DNA from: Zygotorulaspora mrakii
Lineage: Eukaryota; Ascomycota; Saccharomycetes; Saccharomycetales; Saccharomycetaceae
Assembly: GCF_013402915.1 (NCBI RefSeq)
Contig: NC_050720.1
Span: 1,347,210-1,411,209, forward strand
DNA: 64,000 nucleotides
Direction: 5' to 3'
In this document: positions 20,501 through 30,659 of the stretch, piece by piece
How the letters are laid out: each line of letters starts with the position of its first letter
Position numbering within the stretch: position 1 is the stretch's first letter
Made by a program: the position numbers and the translations under genes
The notes under the pieces: generated by a model
What the model was told of the DNA's origin: nothing
The model's database searches: none
The model's input: only the letters and a program-made list of their open reading frames with translations

Positions 20501-23320
20501 TTGCTGCCCTATAAATCTGAATGTCTCAATATTTCGTTATTGAGAATGGGCAATGGTATACTAATTACCATCTTAGAAAAAGCGACCGACAAAAAACTAC
20601 GGAGAAATTTGATAAGGCTTCAACCTACTCTTTGCCGAGCGTTCATTCTAACGAGAAAATACTGCAAAGAGAATAACTATTTCAAACCAAAAATAACTTT
20701 TACCACGTTATTCCCTTTTTCGTTGCCATCTCCCGTAATCCCAATGGACTCAATATGCCGTGCTGAGGTTGTTGTGGAAGTCTTGCTGGAGATTGCAACT
20801 ATAATATGTGGGATTGCAAAAACCGTTGAAAATGAATATGGAAAAGAAGCGTGCTTCAAAAATATTCTTCTGGAATGTCGCAAGGATATAGAATTTCAAA
20901 CTGAATTCTGTTCACGCCAAATATCTAATAGCAACATTTCAACACTCTATCATACTGTTAAAATACTTGCAAGAGGTGATTTCTTCCCATCTAAGAAATG
21001 GCTTGGAGTCTCGGCCGTTTACATAAGGAGCTCTCTCGCTTTACTGACTATGTATAAAAAATTTGTCTTTGAGGATAGCATTCCAAAGACTGAAGGAAAA
21101 GGGAGTATTTCCTTATGGTCGATGTTCATGAAAGGGATCTTCACAATTGCAAATCACAAAGTATCTTTCCTGATAAAACTTGGAATTATCCCCAGAAAAG
21201 CTGTTTTTAGAATTACTGGTGACTTGAAAACACCTGCCGCCAATATACTTAGCGAGAGCTGGAATGCATTGGCCTGTTCAACTTCTGACAATGTACTGAG
21301 TGAAAAGTATGGAATCAAGAAAATGGGTCAAAATCAACTTTTGGTTTTGGAGGAAAACACCAGTTTGGTTCAAGAAATGTTCATATTTGCGCTTCATAAA
21401 CATATTGGTGCCCAAAGGACTAGCTGCGAAATGATATGGTCTGCAGTTGTTAACCATTGGAGAACTTACGGAACACTTCAAAATTTTTTGGACGCGGCAA
21501 TTTTGGAGCTATATAATGCATATCAATCTGGTCGGATATACGTCATGGATTATGAAATTGAAAGGTTGAGATTGTGCATTTTGTTTACTTTCCACGCCGC
21601 ACCCGAAGATGAGATTTACGCACCGGTAGTGGCCATGCTAGAAGAAATATTCGGAATATTAAGGACGATTTCAAATGCTTTTAAGGTATCAGACGACGAG
21701 GAATTTGATAATGATAGAACGGCTATTCATGTGGAAATGTTTGGATACTTGTTAGATGCTAATAGACCTGAATTGTTCCACAAAATGATATATGATTTAT
21801 TCCTTCATTTCATAAAGAAAAGAGACCATGTTCAAGCAGCCTTATGTCTCGAACTTCTTGCTAATACCTACAGATGGAATCCAAATGATATGTTACCGCC
21901 AATTCCGTATCCACCGTTACCTGAGCAATCTTCTTTTGAGAGAAAAGAATATCTTTATAAAGAGTCAGCAGCAAATTTTGCTCGTGGTTTGAAATTGGAA
22001 AAAGCGTTGTCCATATACAAAGATTTAGTCTCAGCGTATGATCATATAAACTACGATTTAAGTGGACTTGCATATGTTCATGGTGAGATATCTCAATTGT
22101 ACACAAACTTACAGACGTTGGATCGGTTAGTTCCAACATATTTCAAAGTATCATTTGCCGGGTTTGGTTTTCCAAAAACTTTGAGAAATAAAAAATTTAT
22201 CTTCGAAGGCCTTCCATTTGAACATATAACGTCAATGCACAATAGATTATTGAAAGTCTATCATGGAACCACAATAATTCAAAGTCAACAACGTATTGAT
22301 GAACTTTTCATGAAGGCCACAATGGGAAGATTCATTTACGTTACAACTGTTGAACCAAGGTTTGAAATATCCGACGAATACAAACAGAATGGAGATAAGA
22401 ATAATAAACTGGATAATAAAATTCGAATGTATATCGAGAATAGAGATTTAAAAACTTTCTGCAAATCAAGCAGGCTACCTGGAACCACTACTGTTACTGA
22501 TCTTTGGGTAGATGAATATACCTATCAAACAGCGTCGACGTTCCCAACTTTAATGAACAGGTCAGAAATTGTTGAAGTGTCAAAAAAGAAATTGTCACCT
22601 ATAGAAAATGCCCTGAGGTCATTACAGCTTAAGATCCAAGAATTAAATGGCCTTGAAAATATGTGTTGGAAGGTTATCAAGGAGCGTTTACATCCTTCAG
22701 AGATCTTTAACGAATTGTCAAGGAACTTGACAGGGACTATTGATGCGCCTGTCAACGGTGGTATGGCTCAATATAGAGATTTTTTAAAGGATTCCATATC
22801 GTCCTCTCTACAAAAAAACGATATAACTATGTTGCAGGCTGCATTTAATAGTTTGGCAATGATGGTTTCACGTTGTTTAGTGCTACATCGTGAGATATTA
22901 CCATCTGAAAGCTTAATCGAATCGCATGAGATGCTCGTTAAATTGTTCGAAAAAAATTTCGCACCAGAAATACAGGCCAATGAGATCAAACTCAAATCAT
23001 TGACGGTCTCCAGCATCGCTAAGACCTCAAGCTCTCAACAGAGCATTTCAATGCATACAAGTCGGAGTAAATTCCAAAGGTCCATTCACAGTCCCACAAC
23101 CAAATTGGATCGTACAGCTGCAACTTCTTCTGTTCACTCAAGAGATTCAACTCCGTCCAAGTCAGACTCTTTCGTCGTCGTTAACCCTCCTCCGCCCGGC
23201 ACAATGAACAGGCAGATTTCGATGAACAGAGCTCTTTCGGTGCACACAAGCAATTCCGTTTCATCCTCAAATATCTCTAGTGCACGTCCCTCTAAAGGGA
23301 ATGTTGTCGATGACAGGTGA
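17558..23320 (+). CDS. DCK1: Dck1, DOCK-family guanine nucleotide exchange factor
   Basis: 1,920 residues (S. cerevisiae Dck1/YLR422W is 1,932). N-terminal SH3-like segment (about residues 20-110, with LYCGDEVYLFEETTDNKWFRGY), a C2-like DHR1 region around residues 550-670 (FSEPMERIYLSLGRVAFSGN), a long helical middle, and the DHR2 exchange domain at about 1,390-1,780 (AALCLELLANTYRW, KALSIYKDLVSAYDHINYD, FIYVTTVEPRFEISDE). The last 130 residues are Ser/Thr-rich, with a proline patch PPPPG. In S. cerevisiae Dck1 with Lmo1 acts on the Rho5 GTPase in oxidative-stress signalling, mitophagy and cell-wall signalling. Confidence 0.95.
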   Translation: MESEDKVVWQPTKSFFRGIVKKPFLPLKRHPELANHNDHFFDLYCGDEVYLFEETTDNKWFRGYFRWNPLPEAYISGMKAADDKFPHLRSKLVIVPRKYVEINDRSPVKEVSFLKLPNRKDFEQDVSEQCKSTCLYQSIESSKNDLNGEIRSRKPARPSFPYFRYQNTPLVKDLGPTLALLASHIYSMYAAGEFVIYKKLAKVFYELESIRMRLLFDLLTATEAVDIIRSISCLLANISKLMSSRSQADALDGSSNKVTSDPAGSEAIFGRDLTTGKLLSYDHETLSSLTYNSMLHGLHKDFPQSGAKLLQTEFCKNKIFDESHSHVLVDVFNVTSDSSIGNPKLNNVSASMYICSSTERLTEPFTVDMDSKKHSSLNSVSAALFRNICSSQLERKNIFLVVLLTEKIPITISSGNNFEAPFIPFTPGEGGSLTHIRKGIAAGAVDITRIFSKFNESNADLSVAFKFKINLYTSFSSRAPEHQNNQNNQNSIWTEGNKGWGALVDRIISDSSKGIAVNPRATSILATIKEIRANTNNSAADSTSAIKSVPTFFYDTFSEPMERIYLSLGRVAFSGNLSTNVQTLTIRLSSRNEKIRFSRTAGENLQNSWEFVSVRPGESIGGVIRVEGLEYMQDSESLQFLAYMNGILMAKSYIHIKKDGKFLSYKKYTGLQLANSMREPILVLEFASEYKGKKYNMDESLEAFLEIPKLYKSGSLKFVSTTLQVLSNLGSLTFDQQHTHFEELLETYLEIFRFFEVRDSEDFPEELQEKTFTSFVEFVDKLLIKNHRFKAAFHKYYRDALQGRMDIPDSGKIILKHMTKQFSNGYRGWDASGTRVARSSLYLLMLSVISSQRSKNDWRTSFQLFFSQVCQFLASTSNVITKDQITILQNFEHWLEIIKVYYEPESLVQFSLGLLQGCHSREKNMDIGSRKLSQVEERYSTAKLGLIRQILVNTSLCDYLFTLGTDKMMRSAFISKCIDWALLPYKSECLNISLLRMGNGILITILEKATDKKLRRNLIRLQPTLCRAFILTRKYCKENNYFKPKITFTTLFPFSLPSPVIPMDSICRAEVVVEVLLEIATIICGIAKTVENEYGKEACFKNILLECRKDIEFQTEFCSRQISNSNISTLYHTVKILARGDFFPSKKWLGVSAVYIRSSLALLTMYKKFVFEDSIPKTEGKGSISLWSMFMKGIFTIANHKVSFLIKLGIIPRKAVFRITGDLKTPAANILSESWNALACSTSDNVLSEKYGIKKMGQNQLLVLEENTSLVQEMFIFALHKHIGAQRTSCEMIWSAVVNHWRTYGTLQNFLDAAILELYNAYQSGRIYVMDYEIERLRLCILFTFHAAPEDEIYAPVVAMLEEIFGILRTISNAFKVSDDEEFDNDRTAIHVEMFGYLLDANRPELFHKMIYDLFLHFIKKRDHVQAALCLELLANTYRWNPNDMLPPIPYPPLPEQSSFERKEYLYKESAANFARGLKLEKALSIYKDLVSAYDHINYDLSGLAYVHGEISQLYTNLQTLDRLVPTYFKVSFAGFGFPKTLRNKKFIFEGLPFEHITSMHNRLLKVYHGTTIIQSQQRIDELFMKATMGRFIYVTTVEPRFEISDEYKQNGDKNNKLDNKIRMYIENRDLKTFCKSSRLPGTTTVTDLWVDEYTYQTASTFPTLMNRSEIVEVSKKKLSPIENALRSLQLKIQELNGLENMCWKVIKERLHPSEIFNELSRNLTGTIDAPVNGGMAQYRDFLKDSISSSLQKNDITMLQAAFNSLAMMVSRCLVLHREILPSESLIESHEMLVKLFEKNFAPEIQANEIKLKSLTVSSIAKTSSSQQSISMHTSRSKFQRSIHSPTTKLDRTAATSSVHSRDSTPSKSDSFVVVNPPPPGTMNRQISMNRALSVHTSNSVSSSNISSARPSKGNVVDDR

Positions 23321-23536
23321 GGCACGACAAGATACCTCACATCAATATTTATGTATATCTAAACTGTCCTAACTCTCTTCTAAAGCCCTGAGCAACTATT
23401 TATCGCTATATACGAAGTTAAAATTTCTATTACTCGCATCTCGATCCATGAAACAAATATTAGATAGAATTCTTGTGGATGAGGCAGTTAGAGTTAAGCA
23501 GAGCTGAACTGCCAATTTCAACAAATAACAACAGCC

Positions 23537-23917
23537 ATGCTAAGATCTATTTTCCGTACTGTAACGCCCGTAGTCTCCACTTTTAGAACTGCTTCTTCCT
23601 CGTTGGCCGGTAGACGTATTTGCACCAGATTTGTCACCCCTGTTCGTTTATACTCCAGCGAATCTGTGGACAAGAACGAGATCACTACCAGGGTGATTGA
23701 TGTCATCAAAGCGTTTGACAAGACTGCTGCTTCAAAGGAGGTTTCCCCTCAAACGGCCTTCCACAAAGATTTGGGATTGGACTCGTTAGATACAGTTGAA
23801 TTGTTGGTCGCCATTGAAGAAGAATTCGATATTGAGATCCCAGATAAGGTCGCTGATGAACTAAAGAGTGTTGGAGAGACCGTCGAATACATTGCTTCCA
23901 ATCCAGAAGCTCACTAG
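23537..23917 (+). CDS. ACP1: Mitochondrial acyl carrier protein
   Basis: 126 residues (S. cerevisiae Acp1, 125, YKL192C). Residues 1-40 form an arginine- and serine-rich mitochondrial presequence (MLRSIFRTVTPVVSTFRTAS). The carrier domain follows, with the phosphopantetheine serine in DLGLDSLDTVELL (Ser83). It serves mitochondrial fatty-acid synthesis and lipoate formation, and supports LYR-protein assembly factors and the Fe-S machinery. Confidence 0.97.
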   Translation: MLRSIFRTVTPVVSTFRTASSSLAGRRICTRFVTPVRLYSSESVDKNEITTRVIDVIKAFDKTAASKEVSPQTAFHKDLGLDSLDTVELLVAIEEEFDIEIPDKVADELKSVGETVEYIASNPEAH

Positions 23918-24206
23918 GGGATGCTGGAGAGCACCGCTATTAATCGAATTATCCTGTAAATTTATTGTTGTCTTACAATTCTCTTTAATTATTGCGTGTT
24001 TAGAAATTATGGAACGTATATCACTTATGTAATATTCATAACGATTGCTATATGAATTCCGAAACGTTTTCTTCTTGATATGCTTAAATTTTTCAGCATT
24101 GCATTGTATGAGTTTATTATAAAAATTAGCTCCAACACTACCCCTTGGGCTACATCACAAATTAATTGAATAAATGCAGTGAAGCAACTAAGAAAAAAGC
24201 CCAGAT

Positions 24207-25274
24207 ATGGCAGGAATAGATAGTAGGAAAAGCACTTCAGAAGATAACGACAGTGATAACATGCCATCTATTGAAGGCTTGAGTATAGACTCTGATAGAG
24301 ATGCCTCTATAGGTATAGTACCCGACCCAAATGTTGTTTTGTTAACTGCAGATTCTGAACTGACAGAAGATTTGCCTGATGATACAGAAGTCATCGATTT
24401 ACTACATTTGAAAATTCGATCGTTAGAGGATTTGGGGCTATACAGATTTTCTAAGTTAACAAGCTTATGCCTAAGACAGAATCTCATTGAAAGTATTAGC
24501 GAAGTTGAGGTTTTGCCAGTCGATACTATGAAAGACTTGGATCTTTATGATAATAGAATAAAACATATCTCAAGTAATGTGAATATACTGGTTAATTTGG
24601 AAAGTTTGGATTTGTCATTTAACAAGATAAAGCATATAAAGAATATTGACAAATTGAGTCAATTGGAGAATCTATACTTTGTTCAAAACAAAATATCAAT
24701 TATTGAAAATTTGTCCAGTTTGAAAAGGCTAAAAAATCTTGAATTAGGCGGCAACAGAATCAGTGAAATTGGGCCTGAGGCATTGAGAGGACTCGAAAAC
24801 CTTGAAGAGATATGGCTTGGTAAAAATTCGATATCAAGACTGATGAATCTCCACTGGTTGAAAAATTTGAAGATCCTATCAATTCAAGCAAATCGGTTGA
24901 AGAAACTCGAAGGTCTCGAAGAATTGGAAAATTTAGAGGAGTTATATGTCTCTAACAATTTCATTCGAAAGATCGAAGGTTTAGATAAAAACTTAAAATT
25001 AAGAACGTTGGATGTTACATCTAATAAAATCACCAAGGTGGAAAATGCCAAACATTTGAAATCATTAACCGACTTGTGGGCTTCTTTTAATCAGATTGAC
25101 CAGTCGTTTGAATCAATTGGTGAAGAACTTGGAGAAATTAAGACGCTAGAAACTATTTATTTGGAGGGAAATCCAATTCAAGCTAAAAATATGACATCTT
25201 ATAGAAGAAAACTCGTCATGAACTTGAGTCCAACGCTAAACAAAATCGATGCCACTTTTGTACGTCAAGACTGA
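24207..25274 (+). CDS. SDS22: Sds22, leucine-rich-repeat regulator of protein phosphatase 1
   Basis: 355 residues (S. cerevisiae 338, YKL193C). An acidic N-terminal segment (about 80 residues) is followed by some 11 SDS22-type leucine-rich repeats (for example LENLYFVQNKISIIENLSSL) and the LRR cap ending LNKIDATFVRQD. It binds Glc7 in the nucleus, acting as a chaperone-like regulator in mitosis. It is tandem between ACP1 and MST1, the same order as in S. cerevisiae. Confidence 0.96.
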   Translation: MAGIDSRKSTSEDNDSDNMPSIEGLSIDSDRDASIGIVPDPNVVLLTADSELTEDLPDDTEVIDLLHLKIRSLEDLGLYRFSKLTSLCLRQNLIESISEVEVLPVDTMKDLDLYDNRIKHISSNVNILVNLESLDLSFNKIKHIKNIDKLSQLENLYFVQNKISIIENLSSLKRLKNLELGGNRISEIGPEALRGLENLEEIWLGKNSISRLMNLHWLKNLKILSIQANRLKKLEGLEELENLEELYVSNNFIRKIEGLDKNLKLRTLDVTSNKITKVENAKHLKSLTDLWASFNQIDQSFESIGEELGEIKTLETIYLEGNPIQAKNMTSYRRKLVMNLSPTLNKIDATFVRQD

Positions 25275-25640
25275 ACAATTGAGAAAATGATTCGACTGCT
25301 TTGAAATAAGAGGTTGGTATTGCGTAATAATGATCAATCGCCATTTTAGATCACTTCATAAAAACTACCATTATGAAAAGTGTTATGCCGCTCCCATTTC
25401 TTAATCCCATAATACAGGGCATAGCAAAATAAGTGGAAGTACGTACACCCTATCTGGATTAACTGCTATATATACATAACGACTAATTTTGTAGCATTCG
25501 CTTTCAATATCTGCTGTTTGCATTCAGACACTATTGTATATTGACTTTTTCTAGGTAATCTAAATGATGAAAAAGGTGGAAAAATGTATAGATGATATAT
25601 CATGAAAGGCGTCTAGCCGACAGGAAGCTTCAAATAAGCG
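25275..25640. other. Intergenic, MST1 promoter
   Basis: 366 bp between SDS22 and MST1, both on the plus strand. It contains TACACCCTATCT near 25444, loosely like a Rap1/Reb1-type promoter site, and TATATATACATAA near 25470; neither is assigned. Confidence 0.35.
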
Positions 25641-26999
25641 ATGTTGCATCCAAGGACTCTTTTCTCACTGAGGCCGATTGAGTGTGGTTTTCACTGGTAC
25701 TCCACAAAATCTACAAAATTAGCAGCAGGCACTATTAGTGTTTCACAAGAAGTTTCCAATAAGCAAAGGTTATTTTTTACAGATCCCATATCTCCAGGAT
25801 CCATTTTCTTCCTACCTAATGGAGCAAAAATATTCAACAGATTGATTCAATTCATGAAATTGCAGCAGCAGTTCAAGTATGGATTTCAAGAAGTTGTAAC
25901 CCCTTTAATTTATCGAAAATCTTTATGGGAGCAATCAGGTCATTGGCAGAACTACAAAGAAGATATGTTTCGTGTCGAAGGCCATGATAATATGAAAGAG
26001 GAGTACGGTTTAAAGCCTATGAACTGTCCTGGTCATTGCCTGATTTACAAAAAGTTTGATAGATCATATAGTGAACTCCCTTTACGTTTTGCCGACTTTT
26101 CACCACTGCATAGAAACGAAGCATCAGGAGCGCTTTCTGGGTTAACACGGGTCCGAAAATTTCATCAGGATGATGGCCATATATTTTGCACTCCAGAACA
26201 GGTCGAGAATGAAATAAACAGTTGTTTGAAACTGGTAGAAATGTGTTACACTAAAATTTTTCCATTTAGTGAAGACGAAGGATATTTTTTGGAGTTGTCC
26301 ACTAGACCTGACAGTTATATTGGTAATTTGGAGATTTGGAACCATGCTGAGGATGTTCTAACAGGAATTTTGAAAAAATGTGGCAGATCTTGGAGATTGA
26401 ACGAAGGTGATGGTGCATTTTACGGTCCCAAGATTGATATCAAGGTCAGAGATCATAGTGGAAAATCTCATCAAGTTGCTACAATACAATTAGACTTTCA
26501 GTTACCCGAAAGGTTTGATCTCAGATACAAAGATAGAGATAACACGTATAAGAAACCAATAGTCATTCACAGGGCTGTCTTCGGATCTGTCGAAAGGTTT
26601 ATGGCGATGCTGATGGACTCCAATAGAGGCAGATGGCCCTTCTGGCTGAACCCTCGCCAAGCAATGATTATACCTGTCAATACGAAAACAACCGAGCAAG
26701 TAAAAAAATCACATGCCTTACTTCTCAAACTACGCGGTATGAATACAAACGATGATTTGACTCCCATTGCTCTCAATAGTTTTCATTTCAATGCAGAGGT
26801 TGATGATAGAGCGGAACCTGTTGGCTACAGAATAAAGGATGCTTTGATGAAAAACTACTCATATTTAATTATAATTGGGGACAAGGAAGTTGAAACTGGT
26901 AGGTATGCTGTTAGAACAAAGGAGAGCCGCGAATTGGAACATCTGAGTACCGATGAAATTTTTTCAAAATTCTGCGAACTAGAGAAGAATTATGCATGA
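25641..26999 (+). CDS. MST1: Mitochondrial threonyl-tRNA synthetase
   Basis: 452 residues (S. cerevisiae Mst1, 462, YKL194C). Short N-terminal mitochondrial targeting segment, then a class II synthetase core without the TGS and editing domains of the cytosolic enzyme. Visible: MKPMNCPGHCLIY with the zinc cysteine, motif 2 RNEASGALSGLTRVRKFHQDD, GDGAFYGPKIDI, motif 3 HRAVFGSVERFMAML, and the C-terminal anticodon-binding domain (AMIIPVNTKTTEQV onward). It charges mitochondrial tRNA-Thr. The organism's possible CUN reassignment in mitochondria cannot be judged from here. Confidence 0.95.
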   Translation: MLHPRTLFSLRPIECGFHWYSTKSTKLAAGTISVSQEVSNKQRLFFTDPISPGSIFFLPNGAKIFNRLIQFMKLQQQFKYGFQEVVTPLIYRKSLWEQSGHWQNYKEDMFRVEGHDNMKEEYGLKPMNCPGHCLIYKKFDRSYSELPLRFADFSPLHRNEASGALSGLTRVRKFHQDDGHIFCTPEQVENEINSCLKLVEMCYTKIFPFSEDEGYFLELSTRPDSYIGNLEIWNHAEDVLTGILKKCGRSWRLNEGDGAFYGPKIDIKVRDHSGKSHQVATIQLDFQLPERFDLRYKDRDNTYKKPIVIHRAVFGSVERFMAMLMDSNRGRWPFWLNPRQAMIIPVNTKTTEQVKKSHALLLKLRGMNTNDDLTPIALNSFHFNAEVDDRAEPVGYRIKDALMKNYSYLIIIGDKEVETGRYAVRTKESRELEHLSTDEIFSKFCELEKNYA

Positions 27000-27054
27000 T
27001 ATATTTATTCTTTTCTTTATAAGCTGATGAAACCTGTAAATATGCATCTGATTT

Positions 27055-28317
27055 TTATACGTCCTTAATGCTGTACTGCAAGGAATATAATGGACTAAAA
27101 TCATCAATTTGACCAGGCCAAATAGTTTCTGGAAGGTAATTTCCATTTTTCTCCAGAAAGATTTCTCGCATTTTGTGGTCCGTAGTGTCCAAGTTTCTTA
27201 GTTTTTCTTCACATTCTGACACAATTTTGGACATTTCAATTGCAACTGAGCGTCTACGTTCCGCTTCTGCAACAAGGTTGTAGTAACTGGATTCGAAGTT
27301 TTCGTAGAATTCGCAAAGCTCCTTTGTAACTTGAATTTCTTCCAGGCAAGTTTCTTTGAAGGTCGAAATAAGTTCAGAAATGTCCTTAAATATTGCTAGG
27401 TACTCTTGATGTTTACAGAGCTCATTAATGATTTTGTTTATAGTACCGTGAATTGACATTATATCCATCGTTTTCTTTTCTAAAGTATTGGTCAACTTAA
27501 GAATTATTTGATCAACATCTTTCACTGTATCGCGTAAAGTGTCAAGAACTGAACTTAGTTCGGCATTGTCTTTGGTGACGATCTCAAGTAAATCCTTGTT
27601 GATTTGTTTCTCAGAATTTATATTTCTTAAGTTTTGGCATTTATCAAAATGATCCGTCAATGAGTTTAAATACTCGACCAGCTCATGTTCCAAGTTCGTC
27701 ATTTCCTCTAAGTACTCTTCACCAAATTCACGAGATCCAGTAACTTCTAAACTAAAAGATTTTCTAAAAGAAGACTCAAGGTTCACTAATTTTGTCAACA
27801 TCAGTTGCTCCGATACCTTCTTGACCATATTTGCATATTGTGATTTTATGTTATCAATTTGACGTCGAATAATTGGTATTTCCTTCAATCTTTCATCTAG
27901 AATATGTACATTCTCTCTTGGAATGAAATCCCCAAGGTTTCTAGGTGAATCGTCTTCCTTATGTTCCGAATGAGATATAAGCCCATTGTTAATTCCATCA
28001 AGGCGTGTAATTCGCGTAGATAACTCATTTTGCCAATACTTCATGCTTCTAATCAAATCCACAAGAACAATTTGGGACCATTCAGTCTTAATCAAGTTTT
28101 CCCCAATTCCAATTTTCAAAACATTTTTATAGAGAAAGTCACTTTGTCTTTGGATACATGAAATCATAAATTTTAGCTTGGAAACATCTTGCTGCCATCG
28201 TGATAGTTTTTGTTTAACATCAAATATTCTCATACTGGCCTCTTGACATAAAACCTGTGCCTCTGTCAAAGTCTTTCTGGCGTTTACAACGAAAGAATCC
28301 AATTCAAAGTCTTTCAT
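27055..28317 (-). CDS. ATG17: Atg17, autophagy scaffold
   Basis: 420 residues (S. cerevisiae 417, YLR423C). Almost entirely helical, with long coiled-coil stretches, and starting MKDFELDSFVVNARKTLTEAQ. Atg17 dimers form the crescent scaffold of the Atg1 kinase complex with Atg29 and Atg31 at the phagophore assembly site during bulk autophagy. Family recognition rests on the N-terminus, length, coiled-coil character and the conserved neighbour SPP382. It is convergent with MST1 and divergent from SPP382. Confidence 0.92.
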   Translation of the reverse strand: MKDFELDSFVVNARKTLTEAQVLCQEASMRIFDVKQKLSRWQQDVSKLKFMISCIQRQSDFLYKNVLKIGIGENLIKTEWSQIVLVDLIRSMKYWQNELSTRITRLDGINNGLISHSEHKEDDSPRNLGDFIPRENVHILDERLKEIPIIRRQIDNIKSQYANMVKKVSEQLMLTKLVNLESSFRKSFSLEVTGSREFGEEYLEEMTNLEHELVEYLNSLTDHFDKCQNLRNINSEKQINKDLLEIVTKDNAELSSVLDTLRDTVKDVDQIILKLTNTLEKKTMDIMSIHGTINKIINELCKHQEYLAIFKDISELISTFKETCLEEIQVTKELCEFYENFESSYYNLVAEAERRRSVAIEMSKIVSECEEKLRNLDTTDHKMREIFLEKNGNYLPETIWPGQIDDFSPLYSLQYSIKDV

Positions 28318-28481
28318 AGCTGTTGGTTACTTTAAGGAGTTCTCCAAAAGTGTTTCCGAGACTCTGTTCCCTTTTAGAGATGGAGTTGAAATTAATGCTC
28401 ATCGCTCTGATTTGTTGACATGAAAAGAACGAAAACGCAAAAGAGAATAACTGAGTCAAGTTACATTCTGAGTAATATCTT

Positions 28482-30518
28482 ATGGTGAGTAGTACCTTTG
28501 ATAGACACTTTATCAAGAAGAGGAAGCTTCGTCCTTACGGGAATATCGAAGATGAGGAAGAAACAATAGTTGATGACGTGGGAGGAACCGTTGAAGGCAT
28601 GCAAGATGCATCTTACCAGAATGAAGCTAGTAAAAGAATGACGAAGAAATATGGGATCGGTGCTAGATTGTTATCTAAGATGGGGTACGTGGAAGGCAAA
28701 GGCCTGGGCTGGAATGGTTCCGGTATTGCGGAACCTATACAAGCAGAACAACGTCCACTGCCGAACGCAGGTCTGGGAATGCTATCTTCATTGGAAATTG
28801 ATTCGCAAGAAGATGAGGAAGTTGAGAGTAGCTCTGATGAAGAAAAGGGGCATAAAATTATACAGAATAGTGTACTTTTCAATAAGACAACAACAGAGCA
28901 TTTAAGTCGCAATGCAGCCGATAGTAAGACTAGGGAGATACAAAAGTTAATAAGAGATTTCCAGTTCAAATTTGGCTTAGATTTCAAGCAGGATAGAATA
29001 GAACAACTTGAAGCTAGTGGTCCAGAAGCAGGACAGAAATTGAAAGTCATTATGGAAGAAGCGCTGGATGTACAACAAAACTTAAACGCCCTTGATCATC
29101 GCATTGAGTATCTGGAACCGAAGTTAACAGATATAGAAGAGGAAGAACAATTACTAGGAGATATCAGCGTCGAATGGAACGAGGCTTCAATAATAGATGC
29201 AGCTGGATTGATTTTGAAGCTTGCTGACACCGAACTGGTTGATAGAATGATATGCTCTTTACTACAAAGAAGATGCGCAGATCTTCCATGGGACCCTTTG
29301 GATGCCTCCAATATCATATTAACCCAGCTAGTGCCGCTGGTTGAAATTTTGAAATATCAAATGGATAGTAATCCAGATCTTTTAAACAGGACACAAACAG
29401 TACTCTTTACTATCGTATTCAATAAGCTACTGGGACATTGGCAAAATTGTTTTCTCAATAGGGAAAAAATAAATACTGTCATAAGACTTTTGATGGATTA
29501 TGAGCCAATCTTGAGATTTATCGGTTGCTTTACGTACATAAAAACAAAATTCATTTATCCCCAATTGATAGAGGCCTTGAGATCGTGGGATATTTCAAAT
29601 TCAGATAATTCTCCTCCAAGAATATGGATGTTTGATTTCATTGTCATTATCGATGAAGATTTCCTAAAAGAATTAAAGCAGCTAGTGGAGCGTAAAATCT
29701 CCGGTTATTGCCAAGATTGGCATCATAGCAAATCGCGCCCTATTTCTAAGTTAGACATCCTCTTCTCAAGAGAAATTTTAGGCGAAAGGTATTCGAAAAT
29801 TATTCAAACTTTTTTTTTACCTAAATTTATCGATCAACTCTGGGAAAAGCATTTTGATCCGACCATCGATTTAGAAAATTGGAGATCTATCTCTTTTGAA
29901 GAAGGAACCTACTATTATTTAATGAAATTACAGGAATATAAACAGTTTTTTGATGAAGAAGAGTATAAGTTACTGCTTCATGGTGTCTTTAATGAACTCA
30001 ACAAAATTTTATACCAATGGATACTTTATTCTCCAATGCGTGACAGAAAAAAAGCACAATCATGGTTCAACTCCATTATTAACGCAATGTTCAACCATAA
30101 TGTACCCATCGAAATGGAACTAGTGGAAATCAGAAGAACTTTGAATTTCTTAGATGATACGAATCTCACACCAATTCATGACGAATTGTTTGATTTATCA
30201 GAGCACTTGAATTTGAAGGAAAATGAAGCTGATCAATATAGTAATGTCTATTGTTTTGATAACATCCCTTTGAGAAAAATCAGTAATACCTTTAAAGACG
30301 TATTATTAGATTATTGTGAAGAAAATGGGTATAAGTTCGAAAAATTGCATGACCAATATGCCGTAATACCATATGGAAGTCGAAGGGAGTCGTTGGTACC
30401 AATCTTTGTGGTTAAATCTCAAGAGAAGAAGTATCATCTTGCAATCAAAGATGATATTCTTTGGGTAAGAAAGCGTAATGGGAATTTTGTACCGATATTT
30501 TTATATAGAATTGGGTAA
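28482..30518 (+). CDS. SPP382: Spp382/Ntr1, G-patch spliceosome disassembly factor
   Basis: 678 residues (S. cerevisiae 708, YLR424W). A G-patch at about residues 51-95 (KYGIGARLLSKMGYVEGKGLGWNGSGI) is the Prp43-activating motif. It is followed by an acidic Ser-rich patch and a long GCFC/TFP11-type helical domain. It recruits and stimulates the DEAH helicase Prp43 to take apart intron-lariat spliceosomes in the nucleus. The divergent promoter with ATG17 is only 164 bp. Confidence 0.95.
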   Translation: MVSSTFDRHFIKKRKLRPYGNIEDEEETIVDDVGGTVEGMQDASYQNEASKRMTKKYGIGARLLSKMGYVEGKGLGWNGSGIAEPIQAEQRPLPNAGLGMLSSLEIDSQEDEEVESSSDEEKGHKIIQNSVLFNKTTTEHLSRNAADSKTREIQKLIRDFQFKFGLDFKQDRIEQLEASGPEAGQKLKVIMEEALDVQQNLNALDHRIEYLEPKLTDIEEEEQLLGDISVEWNEASIIDAAGLILKLADTELVDRMICSLLQRRCADLPWDPLDASNIILTQLVPLVEILKYQMDSNPDLLNRTQTVLFTIVFNKLLGHWQNCFLNREKINTVIRLLMDYEPILRFIGCFTYIKTKFIYPQLIEALRSWDISNSDNSPPRIWMFDFIVIIDEDFLKELKQLVERKISGYCQDWHHSKSRPISKLDILFSREILGERYSKIIQTFFLPKFIDQLWEKHFDPTIDLENWRSISFEEGTYYYLMKLQEYKQFFDEEEYKLLLHGVFNELNKILYQWILYSPMRDRKKAQSWFNSIINAMFNHNVPIEMELVEIRRTLNFLDDTNLTPIHDELFDLSEHLNLKENEADQYSNVYCFDNIPLRKISNTFKDVLLDYCEENGYKFEKLHDQYAVIPYGSRRESLVPIFVVKSQEKKYHLAIKDDILWVRKRNGNFVPIFLYRIG

Positions 30519-30659
30519 CGAACGACATATTTCTTATTTGTTTCTTCTCGGTACTAAAGTATGAACATGCTATGTACAAGACTATACGTTTATACTGTTA
30601 TTTCATTTGGAATGTATTTAATGATATCTACTGTATCGTTAAGCTGAATCTGAAAATTC